Assembly: GCA_018057635.1 (NCBI GenBank)
Contig: JAGPDJ010000051.1
Coordinates: 1 to 10,446, forward strand
Source: Ferruginibacter sp.
GTDB taxonomy: Bacteria; Bacteroidota; Bacteroidia; Chitinophagales; Chitinophagaceae
DNA length: 10,446 bases
Direction: 5' to 3'
The stretch's first letter is position 1; each line of letters begins with the position of its first letter. This document shows positions 6,745 through 10,446 of this stretch, piece after piece. A program made the position numbers and the translations under genes. Below the pieces are notes generated by a model, which searched no databases, had not been told where the DNA came from, and saw only the letters and a list, made by a program, of their open reading frames with translations.

Positions 6745-9700
6745 ATGGAATACGATTTCAGGAAAATAGAACAGGAATGGCAAAGCAGCTGGAAAAAGAA
6801 TAAAGTATACAAAGTATCTAATGATGCTGCACGGCCAAAATACTATGTATTGGATATGTTTCCTTATCCAAGCGGTGCAGGATTGCATGTAGGCCACCCG
6901 TTGGGATACATTGCGAGTGATATTTTCAGCAGGTACAAAAGGCTCAGGGGTTTCAATGTACTGCACCCGATGGGATTTGATAGTTTTGGTTTACCTGCCG
7001 AACAATATGCTTTGGAAACGGGGCAACATCCTGCAGAAACAACACAAATAAATATTGCCACATTTAAAGCGCAACTCGATAAGATCGGATTTTGTTATGA
7101 CTGGGACAGGGAAGTGCGGACCAGTGATGCGTCTTATTATAAATGGACCCAATGGATTTTTTTAAAGCTATTCAACAGTTATTTCTGCAATACAGAAAAG
7201 AAGGCAAAGCCAATTGCTGAACTGGTTCAAAAATATGCTTCAACAGGCGCCATGCCTAAAATCGGGGAACCTGTTCCCGGAGTACATTTTACAGCAGCAC
7301 AATGGAATGGCTGGTCAAAAAAAGAACAGGAAGATATTCTCATGAAACGCCGCCTCGCATTCAGTGCTTATGGAGAAGTAAACTGGTGCGAAGCATTGGG
7401 TACTGTTTTGGCAAACGATGAAGTAGTGAATGGTGTAAGTGAACGTGGCGGCCACCCGGTGGTTAAGAAAAAAATGCGCCAGTGGTATTTGCGTATTACT
7501 GCTTATGCAGACCGTTTACTGGAAGGGCTCGACAGGGTTGCATTCAGTGAAAGTATGAAAGAGATGCAGAAAAACTGGATCGGGAAGTCGGAGGGCGCTG
7601 AATTAAAGTTTGCAGTTCAGGATTCGAAACTTGAAGTGGAGGTTTATACTACCAGGCCTGATACCATATTCGGGGTTGACTTTTTAGTTATTGCACCGGA
7701 ACATGAGTTGGTTGCACAAATTACATCTGCCGGGCAGAAACAGGCGATTGAAGAATACCTCACTTATGTAAAAAGCCGCAGCGACCGGGAACGCATGTCC
7801 GAAGTTAAGCAGATCACCGGTTGCTTTACCGGCGCTTATGCATTGAATCCTTTTGACGGCAAACAAATTCCCATCTGGATTGCAGAATACGTATTGGCTG
7901 GTTACGGAACAGGAGCCATCATGGCTGTACCTTGTGGTGACCAGCGTGATTTTCTTTTTGCAAAACATTTCAATATACCCGTAACAAATATTATCGGCCA
8001 TCATTTTAACGGGGAAGAAGCCAATGCAACAAAGGAAGCAATTTTGGAAAATTCAGGCTTCCTGAACGGACTGCTGATGAAAGATGCAATAGGCGTTGCC
8101 GTTAGTAAAATAGCAGAAATGGGCATTGGCAAGCGCAAAGTGAATTACCGGATGCGTGATGCCGGTTTCAGCAGGCAGCGTTATTGGGGCGAACCTTTTC
8201 CCATTATCTGGCAGGATGGAATTGCGGTTCCCCTGGAAGAAAATTCCCTTCCATTAGAATTACCATTTGTTGAAAAATATGGCCCGGGACCGGAAGGAGA
8301 AGGACCGTTGGCGAATTTGACAGATTGGGTAAAAAAAGACCTCACCCCTAACCCCTCTCCAAAGGAGAGGGGAACAGAGCAAACTTCAGTAATTGGTTAT
8401 GTTACAAGTACAAAAGAAGAGTGGAAAAATACAATAGAATTTGCCAGGCAGAATCGAAAAGAGCCAACAGAGGGTGAAAGTATAATTTGGCAGGAACTAA
8501 GGAATCGTCAAATAGAAGGATATAAGTTTAGGAGGCAGCATCCGATAGCTGGTTATATTCCGGATTTTGTTTGCTTAGAGAATAAAATTATCATTGAAAT
8601 TGATGGTGAATATCATAATTATGATGAGCAAATCATTTTTGATTCAGCAAGAGAAAATTGGCTAAATGAGTATGGTTATGAAATGATCCGTTTCAGCAAT
8701 GAAGAGGTTAAAAATAATTTAGCTGATGTAATTCAAAAAATAATACTAGAACTTAAAAATAAGACCAATACAATTATAACACCCGAATCAAACTCCCCTC
8801 TCTTTTGGAGAGGGGCTGGGGGTGAGGTCAGAAGAGAAACCAGCACCATGCCCGGTTATGCCGGCAGCAGCTGGTATTTTCTACGCTACATGGATCCGGA
8901 AAACACAGAAACATTTTGCAGCAGGAGTGCAAGCGATTACTGGAACCAGGTAGATGTATACATTGGCGGAACAGAACATGCAGTTGGGCATCTGTTGTAT
9001 AGCCGTATGTGGACTAAATTTTTATTCGATCTTGGGCTGATCGGTTTTGATGAGCCATTTAAAAAACTGGTAAACCAGGGAATGATACAGGGAAGCAGCA
9101 GGTTTGTTTACCGCGTACTCTGGACCGGCCTGGGCCCATCCGATAAACTGGATAAAGAGAAGATACCGGTAATTTATCTTTCAAAAGATATCGTTGAAAA
9201 AATTGATTCTGAAAAACCTGAGTCAACAGAACCGGTGAGGCAGCAGATTCTGCATATTTTGAATGAACGATTCCCGGAAGTGGAGGGAATTGCTTACAGT
9301 ACGATTTCTTATGGTGGTATTCATGTGGATGTAAACATTGTAGACGGGATCGTACTGGATATTGAAGCATATATTAAAAACAACCCGAAATATAATTCGG
9401 CTCATTTTATTACCTCCAAAGGGGTTTTCAGTGAAAAAGACTGGAGCAAAGGACATACACCGGAAGATTATAATTACAGCTGTGGATCTGAAACAGAGAA
9501 AATGTCCAAATCAAAGTACAATACTGTTAACCCCGATGATCTTGTAGTAAAGTACGGAGCAGATACTTTCAGGATGTATGAAATGTTCCTGGGGCCTGTA
9601 GAACAAAGCAAACCATGGGACACGAAAGGTATTGAAGGTGTTCACCGGTTTTTAAGAAAATTATGGCGTTTATTCTTTGACGATATCAAAGGAAAAGTTT

Positions 9701-10182
9701 GGAATGAAGAAATGCCAACTGATGCAGAATTAAAAGTATTACACCGTACCATTAAAAAAATAGAAGAAGATACAGAGCGGTTTAGTTTTAATACGGCCGT
9801 AAGTACATTTATGATTTGTGTGAATGAACTGGCAGACCTCAGGTGCCATAAAAAAGAAGTACTGGAGAAAATACTCATACTGATCACACCTTATGCCCCG
9901 CACATAGCAGAAGAATTGTGGAATCAATTAGGAAACGAGGGTTCGGTACTGGACGCTGAATATCCTGTTTTTAACGGGAAGTACCTGGTTGAAACAACAA
10001 AGGATTACCCGGTTTCTGTAAATGGAAAACTCAGGAGTAATTTGAGTTTATCACTGGATGCAACAACCGAAGAAGTAGAAAAACTGGTGCTGGAAAATGA
10101 AGTGGTTCAAAAATGGCTGGAAGGGAAAGCGCCTAAAAAAATCATTTTTGTAAAAAATAAGATGATCAACGTAGTGATATAA
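6745..10182 (+). CDS. leuS: Leucine--tRNA ligase interrupted in frame by a DUF559 nuclease element
   Basis: LeuRS charges tRNA-Leu with leucine in the cytoplasm and edits mischarged products. All class I signatures are present. The HIGH motif is HVGH at residues 48-51 (FPYPSGAGLHVGHPLGY). The CP1 editing domain has TTRPDTIFG (302-310) and GTGAIMAVPCGDQRDF (388-403, editing Asp about D399). The core resumes at FSRQRYWGEP (475-484) and SSWYFLRY (708-715), and KMSKS is at 919-923. The C-terminal domain ends in KKIIFVKNKMINVVI. The ATG at 6745 gives the normal LeuRS N-terminus (MEYDFRKIEQEWQ). The product is 1145 residues. Residues 532-695 are a foreign 164-codon insert lying between TDWVKK and RRETSTMPGYAG, where other LeuRS proteins have only a short loop; without it the enzyme is 981 residues. 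The region before KMSKS (about 780-910) is also long. The frame is unbroken, so activity is plausible, since the loop is probably on the surface. Confidence 0.96.
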   Translation: MEYDFRKIEQEWQSSWKKNKVYKVSNDAARPKYYVLDMFPYPSGAGLHVGHPLGYIASDIFSRYKRLRGFNVLHPMGFDSFGLPAEQYALETGQHPAETTQINIATFKAQLDKIGFCYDWDREVRTSDASYYKWTQWIFLKLFNSYFCNTEKKAKPIAELVQKYASTGAMPKIGEPVPGVHFTAAQWNGWSKKEQEDILMKRRLAFSAYGEVNWCEALGTVLANDEVVNGVSERGGHPVVKKKMRQWYLRITAYADRLLEGLDRVAFSESMKEMQKNWIGKSEGAELKFAVQDSKLEVEVYTTRPDTIFGVDFLVIAPEHELVAQITSAGQKQAIEEYLTYVKSRSDRERMSEVKQITGCFTGAYALNPFDGKQIPIWIAEYVLAGYGTGAIMAVPCGDQRDFLFAKHFNIPVTNIIGHHFNGEEANATKEAILENSGFLNGLLMKDAIGVAVSKIAEMGIGKRKVNYRMRDAGFSRQRYWGEPFPIIWQDGIAVPLEENSLPLELPFVEKYGPGPEGEGPLANLTDWVKKDLTPNPSPKERGTEQTSVIGYVTSTKEEWKNTIEFARQNRKEPTEGESIIWQELRNRQIEGYKFRRQHPIAGYIPDFVCLENKIIIEIDGEYHNYDEQIIFDSARENWLNEYGYEMIRFSNEEVKNNLADVIQKIILELKNKTNTIITPESNSPLFWRGAGGEVRRETSTMPGYAGSSWYFLRYMDPENTETFCSRSASDYWNQVDVYIGGTEHAVGHLLYSRMWTKFLFDLGLIGFDEPFKKLVNQGMIQGSSRFVYRVLWTGLGPSDKLDKEKIPVIYLSKDIVEKIDSEKPESTEPVRQQILHILNERFPEVEGIAYSTISYGGIHVDVNIVDGIVLDIEAYIKNNPKYNSAHFITSKGVFSEKDWSKGHTPEDYNYSCGSETEKMSKSKYNTVNPDDLVVKYGADTFRMYEMFLGPVEQSKPWDTKGIEGVHRFLRKLWRLFFDDIKGKVWNEEMPTDAELKVLHRTIKKIEEDTERFSFNTAVSTFMICVNELADLRCHKKEVLEKILILITPYAPHIAEELWNQLGNEGSVLDAEYPVFNGKYLVETTKDYPVSVNGKLRSNLSLSLDATTEEVEKLVLENEVVQKWLEGKAPKKIIFVKNKMINVVI
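8338..8373 (+). repeat. Left terminal inverted repeat of the DUF559 element
   Basis: This 36-bp arm contains a perfect 9-bp palindrome, CCCCTCTCC (8352-8360) and GGAGAGGGG (8364-8372), around an AAA loop. It is preceded by GACCTCACCCC. It is complementary to the right arm except at three positions. In the leuS frame it reads DLTPNPSPKERG. Confidence 0.93.
8440..8760 (+). other. DUF559 / Vsr-like PD-(D/E)XK endonuclease domain within LeuRS
   Basis: LeuRS residues about 566-672 form a complete DUF559 domain, as seen in small stand-alone endonuclease-domain proteins. The order of conserved parts is TEGESIIWQELRNRQIEG (E578, W582, L585, R586), YKFRRQHPIAGYIPDF (F595, R597, Q598, D607), KIIIEIDGEYHNYDEQ (E618, D620, G621, H624) and then ENWLNEYGYEMIRFSNEEV. 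D607 with E618 and D620 are the likely metal-binding residues of the restriction-endonuclease-like fold. No conserved residue appears lost, so nuclease activity is possible. In the domain's frame there is no ATG, GTG or TTG codon from 8341 until ATG at 8683, so no independent translation start is evident. Confidence 0.88.
8794..8829 (-). repeat. Right terminal inverted repeat of the DUF559 element
   Basis: This 36-bp arm is the inverted copy of the left arm with three differences. It contains an 8-bp palindrome, CCCCTCTC (8795-8802) and GAGAGGGG (8808-8815), around TTTTG, and ends in GGGGGTGAGGTC. In the leuS frame it contributes SPLFWRGAGGEV; the synthetase sequence RRETSTMPG resumes at the next codon. 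Confidence 0.93.
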
Positions 10183-10201
10183 TTTAATAAACAATATCTT
10201 T

Positions 10202-10232
10202 AAAAAGCCGGTGAATCAGTCACTGGCTTTTT
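10202..10232 (+). terminator. Intrinsic terminator of leuS
   Basis: A 13-bp stem, AAAAAGCCGGTGA against TCACTGGCTTTTT with one G-T wobble, encloses the loop ATCAG and ends in a T-run 20 bp after the leuS stop. The A-run on the left makes it potentially bidirectional. Confidence 0.9.
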
Positions 10233-10354
10233 ATATTATGTGCGTTTTTTGGGAAGCTAAAATATTTATTAAAAAAAATAAATAAATTTCTGTCCGGTTT
10301 GTTTCTGTTCATTCGTTTTTATAAAAACATTCTACATCATTTAAAACAACAATT

Positions 10355-10446
10355 ATGGAAAAGTTTATGCTTATTTTTCAGGGTATCAAGTCTGCCGAAC
10401 AGCCATCAGCGCAGCAAATGGAAGAGAATATGGGCAAATGGATGGC
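10355..10446 (+). CDS. YciI-like (DGPF domain) protein, N-terminal fragment (cut by window edge)
   Basis: The visible 30 codons read MEKFMLIFQGIKSAEQPSAQ, then QMEENMGKWM. This resembles the start of YCII-related (DGPF-domain) proteins, in which a first beta strand with FMLI is followed by a region like PSPEQMQAHMQKWM. These are small ferredoxin-like-fold proteins, often near sigma factors, with mostly unknown function. The ATG at 10355 is preceded by AT-rich DNA downstream of the leuS terminator, so it should have its own promoter in 10233-10354. I could not identify a convincing -7 element there. Only the N-terminus is seen, so the assignment is moderate. Confidence 0.7.
   Translation, partial: MEKFMLIFQGIKSAEQPSAQQMEENMGKWM

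Larger units (their letters stand above)
8338..8829 (+). mobile_element. In-frame palindrome-bounded DUF559 endonuclease element inside leuS
   Basis: This 492-bp unit (164 codons, no stop in the leuS frame) begins and ends exactly with a pair of 36-bp terminal inverted repeats matching at 33 of 36 positions. The interior encodes a DUF559 endonuclease domain and is much more AT-rich than leuS: by hand count, 114 G or C in 360 bases at 8401-8760, against 109 in 240 flanking bases at 8161-8280 and 8881-9000. The arms translate to LTPNPSPKERG and NSPLFWRGAGGEV, peptides I recognise as recurrent in predicted proteins of Bacteroidota, which suggests a dispersed repeat family. No target-site duplication is evident: the left flank is A-rich (GTAAAAAAA) and the right flank begins AGAAGAGAAA. 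It is not an intein, because no splice-junction residues or motifs are seen. Calling it a mobile element is inference from structure; mobility is not shown. Confidence 0.8.

Noticed and set aside
8338..8829. Intein in LeuRS
   Set aside because: The insert has no Cys/Ser/Thr at the downstream junction, no HN at its C-terminus and no recognisable splicing blocks. It is too short for a splicing domain plus an endonuclease, and its ends are inverted DNA repeats instead.
8338..8829. Ribosome bypassing or RNA removal of the insert, with the paired arms bringing the LeuRS codons together
   Set aside because: The arms could pair in mRNA, but take-off (AAA) and landing (AGA) codons do not match, and the open frame makes such a mechanism unnecessary. 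No intron features are visible.
8338..8829. Classical IS element
   Set aside because: There is no transposase; the only domain is DUF559, and no target-site duplication was found at the borders.

Overview
The window is an ordinary-looking stretch of a Bacteroidota chromosome, most likely Chitinophagaceae or a close relative. This rests on gene content (DUF3098 and DUF3108 proteins, a UMF1-type MFS protein, a leucyl-tRNA synthetase of Bacteroidota type), on AT-rich intergenic DNA without clear Shine-Dalgarno sites, and on the FtsX / DUF3098 / UppP order with leuS divergent from it. I recall that order as common in the phylum. The exact genus cannot be read from the sequence.

Layout. Bases 1-287 hold the 5' part of ruvC (minus strand, running off the left edge). 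Overlapping or just beside it and divergent are a YbhN/LPG-synthase-TM-like membrane protein and, translationally coupled through an ATGA overlap, a secreted DUF3108 protein (to 2097). From 2140 to 6439 all genes are on the minus strand. In transcription order they are ftsX, a DUF3098 protein, an intrinsic terminator, uppP (undecaprenyl-diphosphatase), a UMF1-family MFS transporter and a metallo-beta-lactamase-fold hydrolase. A 305-bp divergent intergenic region (6440-6744) separates them from leuS (6745-10182, plus), which ends in a strong intrinsic terminator. The start of a YciI-like (DGPF) protein gene runs off the right edge.

The standout feature is inside leuS. A 492-bp segment (8338-8829, exactly 164 codons) interrupts the synthetase between the DWVKK and RRETSTMPG parts of its catalytic core. 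It is bounded by 36-bp terminal inverted repeats (33 of 36 matching), each containing its own small palindrome. It is AT-rich in the middle and encodes an intact-looking DUF559 (PD-(D/E)XK / Vsr-like) endonuclease domain. The reading frame is open throughout, so the predicted product is a 1145-residue LeuRS carrying a nuclease domain; without the insert it would be 981 residues. All synthetase signature motifs remain. I see no intein motifs and no in-frame ATG, GTG or TTG before the last part of the nuclease domain, so the nuclease can apparently only be made as part of the synthetase. This looks like a selfish element that tolerates insertion into coding sequence, comparable in logic to Rickettsia palindromic elements but carrying its own endonuclease.

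Functionally the rest is housekeeping: Holliday-junction resolution (RuvC), cell-envelope work (FtsX, UppP, flippase-like protein), transport (MFS) and translation (LeuRS).
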